A stretch of 39,627 nt of DNA from an uncultured Microbacteriaceae bacterium (lineage in GTDB: Bacteria; Actinomycetota; Actinomycetes; Actinomycetales; Microbacteriaceae): assembly GCA_937920245.1 (NCBI GenBank), contig CALGUV010000133.1:1-39627 (forward strand), written 5' to 3'. This document shows positions 9,778-18,799 of the stretch, piece by piece. Made by a program: the position numbers and the translations under genes. Each line of letters opens with the position of its first letter. Position 1 is the first letter of the stretch. Under the pieces are notes generated by a model. That model searched no databases. It had not been told where the DNA came from and saw only the letters and a program-made list of their open reading frames with translations.

Positions 9778-11457
9778 TTATTCTCCGTCGGAATCTGAAG
9801 GAACTGGCATTGACTTCTCCAGTTTCAGCAAGAACTCAACGTTGCTAGCTGTTTCCTTCAAGCGGTTCAGAACTAGCTCGAGGGCCTGCTGCTGCTCAAG
9901 GCCTGCAAGCGCTCTGCGGAGCTTCCAAATAATCTTGGTCTCCTGAGGGCTCATTAGAAGCTCTTCACGTCTGGTGCCAGATGCATTGATGTCAACGGCA
10001 GGGAAGATTCGCTTGTCAGCAAGCTGACGAGAGAGCCTGAGCTCCATGTTTCCGGTTCCCTTGAACTCCTCGAAGATGACCTCGTCCATCTTGGATCCGG
10101 TATCAACAAGGGCAGTTGCCAGAATGGTCAGCGATCCACCGAATTCGATGTTTCTGGCGGCACCAAAGAAACGCTTTGGTGGGTACAAGGCAGAAGAGTC
10201 AACTCCACCGGACAAAATTCGTCCAGATGCCGGTGCACTCAGGTTGTAGGCGCGGCCCAATCTCGTGATCGAGTCAAGCAAAATAACCACGTCATGACCC
10301 ATCTCAACCAGACGCTTTGCGCGCTCAATAGCGAGCTCGGCAACCGTTGTGTGATCCTCTGCAGGGCGATCAAATGTGGATGCAATTACCTCACCCTTGA
10401 CGGTGCGCTGCATGTCCGTAACTTCTTCTGGTCGCTCGTCAACCAAAACAACCATCAGGTGAACCTCAGGGTTGTTGGTCGAAATAGCGTTGGCAATAGC
10501 CTGAAGAACTAGTGTCTTACCGGCCTTTGGCGGCGAAACAATAAGTCCACGCTGCCCCTTGCCGATTGGAGCAACTAGGTCAATAATTCTCGTCGAGAGG
10601 CGCTTGTTGTCAGTTTCTAGACGCAATCGAGTGTCCGGATACAGCGGAGTCAACTTACCAAATTCAACCCTCTCGGCCGACTCTTCAAGAGTCTGCCCGT
10701 TCAAGGATTCAACCTTGACTAAAGCATTGAATTTTTGACGCTGATTGCTCTCGTTATCACGTGGTTGACGAATCGAACCGACAACCGCATCGCCCTTGCG
10801 CATGCCGTATTTCTTTACCTGCCCCAAGGAAACATAAACATCGTTGTCGCCGGGAAGGTAACCGGAGGTGCGGAGGAACGCGTAGTTGTCGAGCACGTCT
10901 AAGATTCCAGCAACTGGGATCAGGACATCATCTTCACTTACTTCAGGCTCAGCTTCGTCCTGTGGTCCGCGTCCACGTCCACGATCGCGGTCACGATCGC
11001 GGTAGCGTCCACGTCGGTTGCGGTTTCCACCGCGACGCTCGTCATCCCTGTCGCGTTGGTTTTCGCGGTCACCGCTTCGGGTTTCGCTATCTTCTTTATT
11101 TGAACGTTCTGGCCTTTGACCAGTTTTTGGCTCTGCATCGTTGGCGGAATCGGTCTTTTTCTCTGACCGGTCACTATTGGAATCCGGCTTGCTTGGGCCG
11201 GCCTTGTCGCTGGAAGATTCAGATGGGGCCTTCTTGGCAGAAGCCTCAGAAGTTTCAGAAGTTGACTTAGAAGCAGTGCTGCGGCGCCTGGCCGGTGCCT
11301 TCTTTGGCTCGGTGTCTGAATTAGCCTCAGGCTTGTCAGCCTTGACTGTTTTGCTTGCCTGCTCTGGAGCCTCGCTGGCTACCTTGGTTTCTGAAGAATC
11401 AGAACCGGTTGCTCGCCTGGAACGGCGAACGGGCTTATCTTGTTGGATTTCATCCAT
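9778..11457 (-). CDS. rho: Transcription termination factor Rho with long disordered N-terminus and no Rho_N domain
   Basis: Hexameric RNA helicase that ends transcription of untranslated RNA. Residues 1-174 are low-complexity Ser/Lys/Glu/Ala sequence ending in an Arg/Asp-rich tract (about 131-164, [12 protein letters not shown]). The cold-shock-like primary RNA-binding domain follows (about 175-260), then the RecA-type motor with P-loop SPPKAGKT (about 308-315), Walker B VVILLDS, and the Q- and R-loop regions ([20 protein letters not shown]). The Rho_N helical bundle that normally opens the protein is not visible. An in-frame TGA lies 12 bases upstream of the ATG, so the N-terminus cannot be longer in this frame. 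No clear Shine-Dalgarno precedes the ATG. Confidence 0.96.
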   Translation of the reverse strand: MDEIQQDKPVRRSRRATGSDSSETKVASEAPEQASKTVKADKPEANSDTEPKKAPARRRSTASKSTSETSEASAKKAPSESSSDKAGPSKPDSNSDRSEKKTDSANDAEPKTGQRPERSNKEDSETRSGDRENQRDRDDERRGGNRNRRGRYRDRDRDRGRGRGPQDEAEPEVSEDDVLIPVAGILDVLDNYAFLRTSGYLPGDNDVYVSLGQVKKYGMRKGDAVVGSIRQPRDNESNQRQKFNALVKVESLNGQTLEESAERVEFGKLTPLYPDTRLRLETDNKRLSTRIIDLVAPIGKGQRGLIVSPPKAGKTLVLQAIANAISTNNPEVHLMVVLVDERPEEVTDMQRTVKGEVIASTFDRPAEDHTTVAELAIERAKRLVEMGHDVVILLDSITRLGRAYNLSAPASGRILSGGVDSSALYPPKRFFGAARNIEFGGSLTILATALVDTGSKMDEVIFEEFKGTGNMELRLSRQLADKRIFPAVDINASGTRREELLMSPQETKIIWKLRRALAGLEQQQALELVLNRLKETASNVEFLLKLEKSMPVPSDSDGE

Positions 11458-11531
11458 GTTTGTTATTACTCATTTCTATGCGGCGAACTGCCGTTGTGTG
11501 GAAACTTGAAGAAAGATACAGTGGCGGGCTT

Positions 11532-12449
11532 TTAGGTGCCTGATCCTGACTGCACTAAAAGACTAGCACCTTTGACATCAACTGCAAGGGCTAAAACTCT
11601 CCAGTCGGCAAAAGAGCTCTCGACAAGAGATATGGCTGCCATTCGTTTTGCCGGGTCGTCTTCCAAAACCAAAACCGAAGGACCCGCCCCAGACACCACT
11701 GCCGGATGGCCTTGGGCTCTCAACTTTTCAATCAGAGCCGATGTTTCCGGCATTGCGCTGGATCGGTAGCTCTGGTGCAACCGGTCCTCGGTTGCCGCCA
11801 ACATTAGTTCTGGGCTCTGGGTTAGCGCCGCAACCAGCAGTGCCGACCTGGAAACGTTGAATACGGCATCAGTGTGTGGGACAGATTCCGGCTGCAAGCT
11901 TCTGGCTAGCTTTGTGGACATCTGATGCGGTGGAACCAAGACCAATGGAGAAACTCCTCGATGAACCGTTAGTTTCTTGTGTCGAGGAACCCCGTCCTCC
12001 TCCACCCATGCAATGGTTAAACCGCCAAATAGTGCCGGCGCAACATTGTCGGGGTGACCCTCTAGTTCCGTGGCAAACCCCAAAAGTTGTTGTTCACTAA
12101 TTTCAATCTCGTCTTGTAAGAGACCGGCTGCAAGCATGATGCCACCGGCTACCGCTGCTCCAGAAGAGCCCATTCCTCTGCCGTGAGGAATGTTGTTTTC
12201 GCATCTAATTTTTAGACCCGGGACTTTTTTGCCGAGCTTGTTGAAAACTAGGGCCAAAGACTTATAAATCAGATTTGATTCATCTAGAGGAATGTCGCCG
12301 ACCCCCTCACCCGAAACTGAAATTTCTAGACCCGAAGAAACTACTTCTGCTTCGTAGCTGTCGTAAAAGGAAAGTGCCATGCCTAGAGTGTCGAAGCCGG
12401 GACCAAGGTTCGCAGTAGTTGCTGGGATTTTAACGGTTACTATCTTCAC
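11532..12449 (-). CDS. thrB: Homoserine kinase
   Basis: Phosphorylates L-homoserine with ATP to O-phosphohomoserine, the substrate of ThrC. The 305 residues form a GHMP-kinase fold. The opening motif is IPATTANLGPGFDTLG (8-23), the phosphate loop PHGRGMGSSGAA is at about 88-99, and the C-terminal motif SGAGPSVLVL is present. The start is GTG; the sequence GTGA overlaps the thrC stop by 4 bp. A 74 bp gap follows before rho. Confidence 0.97.
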   Translation of the reverse strand: MKIVTVKIPATTANLGPGFDTLGMALSFYDSYEAEVVSSGLEISVSGEGVGDIPLDESNLIYKSLALVFNKLGKKVPGLKIRCENNIPHGRGMGSSGAAVAGGIMLAAGLLQDEIEISEQQLLGFATELEGHPDNVAPALFGGLTIAWVEEDGVPRHKKLTVHRGVSPLVLVPPHQMSTKLARSLQPESVPHTDAVFNVSRSALLVAALTQSPELMLAATEDRLHQSYRSSAMPETSALIEKLRAQGHPAVVSGAGPSVLVLEDDPAKRMAAISLVESSFADWRVLALAVDVKGASLLVQSGSGT

Positions 12450-13528
12450 TTTTCGCGCTCCAGTCCCAGGATTCCAGCCACCGCGTCAGCGGTTGCTCCA
12501 ACCTTTTTTGGCTTGATTGAGCGACCACGCTCGTCTTTTAGAGCCCAGTCGGGATCTTTTAGGCCGTGGCCTGTAACTGTAACCACCACGGTGTTCACGG
12601 CCGGGAGGTTTCCCTGCTGCTTAAGTTTATAAAGACCTGCAGCGCCGGTTGCACTCGAAGGCTCAACGAAAACGCCGCACTCCTGAGACAAGAATCGATG
12701 CATCCATAAAATTTGCTTGTCACTGACTGCGTCAAAACCGCCATCGGTGTCCCGCTTCGCCTCTTGAGCTAAATCCCAAGAAGCTGGATTGCCGATCCTG
12801 ATGGCAGTGGCTATAGTTTCCGGCTTTGCCACCGGTGATCCCTTGATGAACGGAGCAGACCCCTCAGCTTGAATGCCATAGAGCTTTGGAAGCTTCTTGA
12901 TTCTTCCGTCAGACACCTCTTCCCGGTAACCCAGGTGGTAGGCGGAGATGTTGCCAGCATTACCTAGAGGCATCGCGTGAAGATCTGGTGCTTCACCAAG
13001 AACATCGACCACTTCAAAAGCGGCGGTCTTTTGACCCTGAAGTCGGTCAGGGTTTACGGAGTTCACCAAGAACACCGGATAGTTTTCACTCAACTCACGC
13101 GCAAGTCGAAGGCAGTCATCGAAGTTTCCACGAACCTGCAAAATCTTTGCCTTGTGTGCGACGGCCTGAGACAGCTTTCCCCAAGAAATTTTTCCGGCGG
13201 GCACCAATACAACTGACTGCATTCCGGCCTTAACAGCGTAGGCAGCTGCGGCTGCGGAAGTGTTGCCCGTAGAGGCAGCGATCACCGCTTTGGCGCCGTG
13301 AGCTTTTGCCTTTGAGACAGCGGTAGTCATTCCTCGGTCTTTGAACGATCCGGTTGGGTTCATTCCCTCAAATTTCAAGTGGACATTGCCAACGTCAAGC
13401 AATTTTGCAAGAGCAGGTGCCTCGATTAGTGGCGTGCCGCCTTCGCCCAGAGTCACAATCGGATCACCAGTTTCAAATGGCAGCCGATCCATGTACTCGC
13501 GAATTACTCCTCGCCATTGGTGCGCCAT
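12446..13528 (-). CDS. thrC: Threonine synthase
   Basis: PLP enzyme that converts O-phosphohomoserine to L-threonine. The 360 residues match the short actinobacterial/Bacillus class. The Schiff-base lysine is Lys63 in SFKDRGMT, and the PLP phosphate-binding glycine loop (PLGNAGNISAYHLG) lies near 188-201. It is one base from hom on one side and overlaps thrB by 4 bp on the other, so the three threonine enzymes are translationally coupled. Confidence 0.97.
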   Translation of the reverse strand: MAHQWRGVIREYMDRLPFETGDPIVTLGEGGTPLIEAPALAKLLDVGNVHLKFEGMNPTGSFKDRGMTTAVSKAKAHGAKAVIAASTGNTSAAAAAYAVKAGMQSVVLVPAGKISWGKLSQAVAHKAKILQVRGNFDDCLRLARELSENYPVFLVNSVNPDRLQGQKTAAFEVVDVLGEAPDLHAMPLGNAGNISAYHLGYREEVSDGRIKKLPKLYGIQAEGSAPFIKGSPVAKPETIATAIRIGNPASWDLAQEAKRDTDGGFDAVSDKQILWMHRFLSQECGVFVEPSSATGAAGLYKLKQQGNLPAVNTVVVTVTGHGLKDPDWALKDERGRSIKPKKVGATADAVAGILGLEREK

Positions 13529-14832
13529 CAGAGCCCTTCCACCCGGATTACCGAGTTCACGTTTACGACCGCCGCATTTTTGCTAAGAGCAACTACTACT
13601 TTTTCCAGGTCCGACTCCAATGCCACGTGTGTCATGACAGTGAGCACTGCAGCCGCATCCTTATCCGCTGGGCTCTGCTGAACAGTCTCGACGCTCACAC
13701 CATTCTCGGCAAACACCGATGCTATCGACGCCAGTACTCCTGCCTCATCAGAAACCTCGAGAGTGATTTGAAATCTGGTAACTACCGATTGAACCGGAAG
13801 AATTTCTAAATTCGCATGGGTTGAGTCCGCTAGGCCTGGTCCCCCTGCCAGGTGGCGCTTAGCAGCGCTAACCAAGTCGCCAAGGATGGCTGAAGCAGTT
13901 TCTTTGCCACCTGCACCCGCGCCGTAAAACATCAGCTCGCCGGCTGACTCTGCTTCAACAAAAACGGCGTTGTAGGCTCCGCGAACCGCAGCGAGAGGGT
14001 GAGACAAAGGGATCAGAGTCGGGTGGACTCTAATTACTATTCCTTCTTTTTCCCCATTAGAGGCACGTTCGCAAATCGCCAAAAGCTTCACTGCGTAACC
14101 GGCTGTGCGAGCAGCGTTTATCTGCTGCGCAGTGATCTTTGTTATTCCTTCGCGATAAACGGACTCGACCGGAACCTCTGAATGAAAAGCCAAAGACGCG
14201 ATGATCGACGCCTTACTCTGAGCGTCAAAGCCCTCAATGTCTGCGGTTGGGTCCGCTTCGGCGTAACCAAGCTTCTTAGCAAGTTCCAGAGCGTCACCAA
14301 ACTCAGCGCCGGTTGACTCCATGCGATCTAAAATAAAGTTTGTCGTGCCGTTCACGATACCCATGACCCGGTTTATTTTGTCGCCGGCCAAAGACTCACG
14401 CAGCGGCCTGATAATCGGTATTGCGCCGGCCACGGCGGCCTCAAAGTAAAGCTGCGCGCCAAGCTGGTCAGCCAATCCGAACAATTCCGGTCCATGGGCC
14501 GCAATGAGGGCCTTATTTGCGGTGACAACATCAGCACCAGACTCGAGCGCAAGCTTGATCCAAGACCTGGCCGGCTCAATGCCTCCAATTAGTTCTATGA
14601 CTACGTCGCTTCCAAGGATTAGAGATTCCGCATCCTCGGTCAATAACTCCTCTGGCAAATCAAAATCGCGCTTGGCGCTCAAATTTCTCACCGCGATACC
14701 GGAAAGTTCGAGTGTCGTTCCTACTCGGCTCGCAAGCTCTTCAGAGTTCTCAAGAAGCAACCTGGCTACCTGCGACCCGACCGAGCCTGCACCCAATAGG
14801 GCAACTCTGATTGGTCTGTACGCGCTTTGCAT
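13528..14832 (-). CDS. hom: Homoserine dehydrogenase
   Basis: NAD(P)H-dependent reduction of aspartate semialdehyde to homoserine, the branch point toward threonine and methionine. The 434 residues show an N-terminal Rossmann loop LLGAGSVGSQVARLL (about 12-26), the NKALIA segment near 105, the substrate-domain motif GIVNGTTNFIL (about 157-167) and a C-terminal ACT domain (about 350-425, ITLEVSDEAGVLASIASVF). The ACT domain implies feedback control by threonine, as known for the family. It is a stand-alone enzyme with no aspartokinase fusion. Confidence 0.97.
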   Translation of the reverse strand: MQSAYRPIRVALLGAGSVGSQVARLLLENSEELASRVGTTLELSGIAVRNLSAKRDFDLPEELLTEDAESLILGSDVVIELIGGIEPARSWIKLALESGADVVTANKALIAAHGPELFGLADQLGAQLYFEAAVAGAIPIIRPLRESLAGDKINRVMGIVNGTTNFILDRMESTGAEFGDALELAKKLGYAEADPTADIEGFDAQSKASIIASLAFHSEVPVESVYREGITKITAQQINAARTAGYAVKLLAICERASNGEKEGIVIRVHPTLIPLSHPLAAVRGAYNAVFVEAESAGELMFYGAGAGGKETASAILGDLVSAAKRHLAGGPGLADSTHANLEILPVQSVVTRFQITLEVSDEAGVLASIASVFAENGVSVETVQQSPADKDAAAVLTVMTHVALESDLEKVVVALSKNAAVVNVNSVIRVEGL

Positions 14833-14834
14833 TT

Positions 14835-16238
14835 CTAAGCCTCTCCTGGCTCAAAGCCGGCATCTCGATTTAGCAAATCTCTCTCGGTTTCCGCCCTGAT
14901 AAGCACCTTTGCGGTACCGCCCTTGACTGCTATAACAGCAGGTCTAGGCAGATAGTTGTAATTAGAAGATAGCGAAAAGCAATACGCTCCGGTTGCTGGC
15001 ACGGCGAGCAAATCATTAACCGACACATCGGCTGGCAATAATGCATGTCTCACAACAATGTCGCCTGACTCACAGTGCTTACCAACGACTCGGCTCAGTG
15101 TTGCTTCGGCATCGGACGAGCGAGAGGCAATTGTTGCGCTGTACTCGGCCTCGTATAGAGCAGGCCTGATGTTGTCGCTCATTCCACCATCAACGCTTAC
15201 ATACTTTCTTGTAGCAGCGGCGCCTTGGTCTGTTACCTGAACATCCTTGAGTGTTCCAACGGAGTAAATTGTTACGCCGGCAGGGCCCGCGATAACTCTG
15301 CCAGGCTCAAAGGCAAGGGCAGGTACTGGAATTCCAAGCTGCTCACACTTCTGGGCTACGGCGGTTGTTATTCGGCCGGCCATTTCATCAAGCGGCAATG
15401 GCCGGTCGGCCAGGGTGTAGCTGATACCAAAGCCTCCGCCGAGATTCAGTTCCGGCACGTCTCCACCGGTTAAAAGCTTCGCATGCACATCGAGTAAGCG
15501 CTCAGCGGCGGCGACAAAACCGTCAACAACAAAGATTTGCGATCCTATGTGCGAGTGAAGTCCTAAAAACTTCAACTGCGAGTGGGACCGAATCTTTTCG
15601 ACCATGTCTGGAACGTCGACCAGAGCAATACCAAATTTTTGGTCCTCACGCGCGGTTGCCAAGTATTCATGGGTAAATGCGTGGACGCCAGTGTTTACCC
15701 GCAGCCGAACCGCTTGGACTTTGTCCTGAGCGCTAGCAACCGAGGCAATGCGCTCTATCTCTAGTTCTGAGTCAATGACAATAGCCCCGACTCCAGCCGA
15801 AATGGCTCGGCCGATTTCGACGAGTGACTTATTGTTCCCGTGAAGTCCGATTCTCGGTCCTTCAATTCCGGCGGCCAGGGCCACTGCGAGCTCTCCGCTT
15901 GTAGAAACATCTATCGAAAGACCAGCTTGGTCAACCCACCTAACCAACTCGGTTGTCAAGAGCGCCTTGGAAGCGTAATAGCACTTAGCAGTCGTGCCAA
16001 TTTTCTGGGCGGCATCGGAGAAGGCTCTGCGCGTGCTCATAAGACGCGACTCAAAATCCTCCTGGTCGACAACATAAAGCGGAGAACCAAACTGACGAAC
16101 TAAGTCAGAAGCGGTCTGACCACCAACTAAAAGCTCGCCGCGTTCATTGCGCTTGGCAGTTCTCGGCCAAATTCTTGGGTCCAAATGGGAAAGGCTAGCT
16201 GGCGTCTCCAGCCACTCGGGCGTGAGCGGATTCCTCAT
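14835..16238 (-). CDS. lysA: Diaminopimelate decarboxylase
   Basis: PLP enzyme of alanine-racemase fold that decarboxylates meso-diaminopimelate to L-lysine. The 467 residues include the PLP lysine Lys91 (YYASKALL), the HSHIGSQ motif near 219-225, the phosphate loop NLGGGFGISY near 255-264, EPGR at about 301-304, and the active-site cysteine of CESGD (Cys389). An N-terminal extension of about 40 residues precedes the family core, as in other actinobacteria. Gaps of only 2 bp separate it from both argS and hom. Confidence 0.97.
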   Translation of the reverse strand: MRNPLTPEWLETPASLSHLDPRIWPRTAKRNERGELLVGGQTASDLVRQFGSPLYVVDQEDFESRLMSTRRAFSDAAQKIGTTAKCYYASKALLTTELVRWVDQAGLSIDVSTSGELAVALAAGIEGPRIGLHGNNKSLVEIGRAISAGVGAIVIDSELEIERIASVASAQDKVQAVRLRVNTGVHAFTHEYLATAREDQKFGIALVDVPDMVEKIRSHSQLKFLGLHSHIGSQIFVVDGFVAAAERLLDVHAKLLTGGDVPELNLGGGFGISYTLADRPLPLDEMAGRITTAVAQKCEQLGIPVPALAFEPGRVIAGPAGVTIYSVGTLKDVQVTDQGAAATRKYVSVDGGMSDNIRPALYEAEYSATIASRSSDAEATLSRVVGKHCESGDIVVRHALLPADVSVNDLLAVPATGAYCFSLSSNYNYLPRPAVIAVKGGTAKVLIRAETERDLLNRDAGFEPGEA

Positions 16239-16240
16239 AG

Positions 16241-17899
16241 CTACATCCTCTCCGGGGCGCTAACCCCAAGTAACCCAAGTCCATTTGCAAGTACTTGGGT
16301 GCACGCATCATTGAGCCACAGCCTGGAGCGATGGACAGTTTCTACAGGGTCCCCCGAGAGTGGAATTACTCGACAGTGGTCGTAGAACCGGTGATAAGTA
16401 CCCGCCAATTCTTCCAGATATCTGGCGACCCGGTGCGGCTCACGGAATTCACTCGCAGTTTCGACCACCTGAGGAAACTGAGCAAGTTGTGCAATCAGAT
16501 TCTGCTCGCTCAAATGCGAAAGCGCCTCTGGAACAAACTCGCTTCGTTCCACCAGCTGCGCTGATGCGTTTTTAGAGACCTGCCTGGTCCTGGCGTGAGC
16601 ATATTGAACGTAGAAAACTGGATTGTCGTTGGTCTTTTTTGTCAAGACCTCTAGATCAACATCCAGGCTTGAGTTGATCGAGGATCGAGCTAGTGAATAT
16701 CTGGCCGCATCGACGCCAACCGCCTCCACCAGGTCCTCCATGGTTATTACCGTTCCAGCACGCTTGGACATTTTCACTGGCTGACCTGCTCGAACCAGAT
16801 TGACCATTTGCCCGATCAGAATCTCCATCTGCTTGCCCGGAGTGTCGCCAAAGGCTGCGCAAATGGCCATCATCCGCTGAACATAGCCATGATGATCTGC
16901 GCCCAGCATATAAATGCACTGATCAAAGCCACGTTCTCGCTTGTCTAGGTAATAAGCGATGTCTCCAGCGATGTAAGCATTGGAGCCGTCAGATTTAACA
17001 ATCACGCGATCGCGATCATCCCCGAAGGTGCTCGAGCGCAACCAGGTTGCCCCGTCTTCAACAAAGGTGTGCCCTTTTTCACCGAGTCTCAGAATCGACT
17101 TTTCGACTGCTCCGGACTCATACATCGAGTGCTCGTGGAAAAAAACGTCGAAATCAACGCCGAAATCGTGAAGTGACTTTCTTATTTGAGCAAACATTAG
17201 CTCGACGCCAGCAGACCTAAAGGCCTCCTGGGTTTCATCGGGTTCGAGACTTAGAAGGTCTTTTTCGGATTGGTCCATGACGGTATTGGCAATGTCCAAA
17301 ATATATTGGCCAGAATAGCCATCTTCGGGAGCGGATTCGTTTTTTGCTGCAGCAACCAAGGACCTAGCGAACCTATCGATCTGCCCGCCGTGATCATTAA
17401 AGTAGTACTCCCGTGTTACGTCGGCACCGCAAAAATCAAAGATTCGAGCTAAGGAGTCTCCAACGGCGGCCCAACGGGTTCCGCCTAGGTGAATTGGCCC
17501 AGTGGGGTTCGCCGAGACAAACTCAAGGTTCAGCTTTACTCCCACCAGGCTGTCTCCGCGACCAAAATCGACACCCTGATCGACGATGGTTTTCACCAAC
17601 GACGCAGAGGCCCCGGGTGAAACGAACAAGTTAATGAACCCCGGGCCTGCAATTTCAACCTTGGAGATGCCTTCGACTGTTTCAAGCTTGGAAGCCAGAA
17701 TTTCGGCAAATTGCCTTGGCGTCATCCCAAAGGACTTACCCAACTGCATAGCCACGTTCGTGGCCCAATCGCCGTGGTCGCGATTCTTAGGTCGTTCAAC
17801 AACTACAGAACTTGGAATTTCGGCTTTAGCCAGTCCCCCCTCAGCCATGAGCTGACTCAGTGCATTGAGAATCGCACTCGATAGCTGTTCTGGGGTCAT
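16241..17899 (-). CDS. argS: Arginyl-tRNA synthetase
   Basis: Class I aminoacyl-tRNA synthetase that charges tRNA-Arg. The 552 residues include the N-terminal additional domain (Add1, about 1-95), the HIGH-equivalent HLGG at 137-140 in [11 protein letters not shown], the KMSK loop at 376-379, and the all-helical DALR anticodon-binding domain ending in [10 protein letters not shown]. It is the first gene of the long minus-strand run. A tRNA-Arg gene is divergent to it 253 bp away. A 12 bp perfect palindrome lies 8 bases upstream of its start codon. Confidence 0.97.
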   Translation of the reverse strand: MTPEQLSSAILNALSQLMAEGGLAKAEIPSSVVVERPKNRDHGDWATNVAMQLGKSFGMTPRQFAEILASKLETVEGISKVEIAGPGFINLFVSPGASASLVKTIVDQGVDFGRGDSLVGVKLNLEFVSANPTGPIHLGGTRWAAVGDSLARIFDFCGADVTREYYFNDHGGQIDRFARSLVAAAKNESAPEDGYSGQYILDIANTVMDQSEKDLLSLEPDETQEAFRSAGVELMFAQIRKSLHDFGVDFDVFFHEHSMYESGAVEKSILRLGEKGHTFVEDGATWLRSSTFGDDRDRVIVKSDGSNAYIAGDIAYYLDKRERGFDQCIYMLGADHHGYVQRMMAICAAFGDTPGKQMEILIGQMVNLVRAGQPVKMSKRAGTVITMEDLVEAVGVDAARYSLARSSINSSLDVDLEVLTKKTNDNPVFYVQYAHARTRQVSKNASAQLVERSEFVPEALSHLSEQNLIAQLAQFPQVVETASEFREPHRVARYLEELAGTYHRFYDHCRVIPLSGDPVETVHRSRLWLNDACTQVLANGLGLLGVSAPERM

Positions 17900-17907
17900 G
17901 GCTAATT

Positions 17908-17919
17908 CCTAAATTTAGG
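17908..17919. promoter_or_regulatory. Perfect 12 bp palindrome upstream of argS
   Basis: CCTAAATTTAGG is its own reverse complement and lies 8 bp before the argS ATG, in the presumed 5' leader. A one-sided copy (CCTAAAT) lies about 34 bp further upstream, overlapping a -10-like hexamer. This geometry could be an operator pair for a dimeric regulator. No specific regulator is recognised. Confidence 0.35.
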
Positions 17920-17957
17920 CAAGATGAGTCGCTCTGCACAAGCCGTTATGAACCTAA

Positions 17958-17963
17958 ATCATA
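17958..17963 (-). promoter_or_regulatory. Candidate -10 box of the argS operon
   Basis: Minus-strand TATGAT (5 of 6 to TATAAT) about 60 bases upstream of argS, the first gene of the argS-lysA-hom-thrCB run. No good -35 is seen at 16-18 bases, so this rests on the -10 alone. Confidence 0.35.
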
Positions 17964-18151
17964 CCCTCAATGCTGTTTACAGCGTGGCTTCGCGCCCCAA
18001 GCGCTGCGTCGAGAAATCAGTCTTTTGACTTATCCGCGGCATGAAAATCGACTCGGCATACACACAGTTTTTGGTCTGGCTGCAGAGACAAAACCCTCGG
18101 CATCTAAAAGCTGGTTTCACTTGCTCGACTAGTAAGCTGGCAGAACCCTAG

Positions 18152-18223
18152 GCCCCCATAGCTCAGGGGATAGAGCATCGCCCTCCGGAGGCGGGAGCGC
18201 AGGTTCGAATCCTGCTGGGGGCA
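18152..18223 (+). tRNA. tRNA-Arg (anticodon CCG)
   Basis: A complete cloverleaf can be drawn: acceptor GCCCCCA pairing with TGGGGGC, D arm GCTC/GAGC, anticodon stem TCGCC/GGCGG around loop CTCCGGA (anticodon CCG, reads CGG), and T arm GCAGG-TTCGAAT-CCTGC. The discriminator base is A. The next three bases are CTA, so CCA is not encoded and must be added enzymatically. The gene ends directly against the 3' end of rdgB on the other strand, with no terminator visible before the rdgB coding region. Confidence 0.95.
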
Positions 18224-18799
18224 CTATCTATTAGCCAGAAAACTTGCCATTTGATTCATGGCCATCGCCCTGTGGGACAGGCTGGACTTCACTTCAGGCT
18301 CAAGCTGTGCCGCCGTAACCTCAAAACCCTCAGGGGTAAAAACTGGGTCGTAACCGAACCCGCCATCACCAGAAGCATGCAGGGCTATCGACCCTGGCCA
18401 AACACCCGTAAAAAAGGTCTCCCCGGACTCCTCAACAAGTGCGATCGTGCAAACAAAAGACGCAGTTCGATGCTCGGATGAGATGTCTTTGAGTTGATCC
18501 AAAAGCAGCTGTCTGTTGACCTCGTCGTCTCGTCCTCCTGCCCAAATAGCAGAAAATATCCCCGGGGCACCACCCATTACCTCCACGCAGATTCCAGAGT
18601 CGTCTGCAAAAGACGGTTGACCGGTGGCCTCAAATGCCGCCCGAGCCTTGATTGCTGCGTTTTCTAAAAAAGTAACTCCGTTTTCAACCGGCTCTGGTCC
18701 CTCGTGTGGCAAAAGCTTCAGCTGCGGCAAAGATGCTCCGAGGATGAACTCCGCCTCGGCAAGTTTGTGCTTATTACCGGTGGCGAATATCAATTCCAT
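18224..18799 (-). CDS. rdgB: XTP/dITP diphosphatase (non-canonical purine NTP pyrophosphatase)
   Basis: House-cleaning enzyme that hydrolyses ITP, dITP and XTP to monophosphates, keeping deaminated purines out of DNA and RNA. The 191 residues start with the substrate motif FATGNKHKLAEAE and carry FADDSGICVEVMGGAPGIFS around 64-83 and SHRAMAM near the C-terminus. It shares one base with rph (stop/start overlap), and its 3' end touches the oppositely oriented tRNA-Arg. Confidence 0.96.
   Translation of the reverse strand: MELIFATGNKHKLAEAEFILGASLPQLKLLPHEGPEPVENGVTFLENAAIKARAAFEATGQPSFADDSGICVEVMGGAPGIFSAIWAGGRDDEVNRQLLLDQLKDISSEHRTASFVCTIALVEESGETFFTGVWPGSIALHASGDGGFGYDPVFTPEGFEVTAAQLEPEVKSSLSHRAMAMNQMASFLANR

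Larger units (their letters stand above)
17900..18151. other. Intergenic region between argS (-) and tRNA-Arg (+)
   Basis: Divergent 252 bp spacer. On the argS side it holds the palindrome CCTAAATTTAGG (17908-17919), a second CCTAAAT half at 17953-17959, and a minus-strand -10-like TATGAT (17958-17963). An imperfect GC hairpin lies at about 17981-18004. On the tRNA side there is TTGCTC at 18121-18126 and TAGTAA/TAAGCT at 18130-18138, both weak promoter matches. I see no convincing protein gene. Confidence 0.6.

Noticed and set aside
10761..11270. Plus-strand open frame (169 codons) opposite the 5' part of rho, His/Arg/Cys-rich
   Set aside because: Arises from reverse reading of the repetitive Arg/Asp codons in the Rho extension; no start signals.
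17948..18028. 26-codon plus-strand ORF (MNLNHTLN...) in the argS/tRNA-Arg spacer
   Set aside because: No Shine-Dalgarno, no recognisable sequence, and overlaps the presumed argS promoter; too little support to call a leader peptide.
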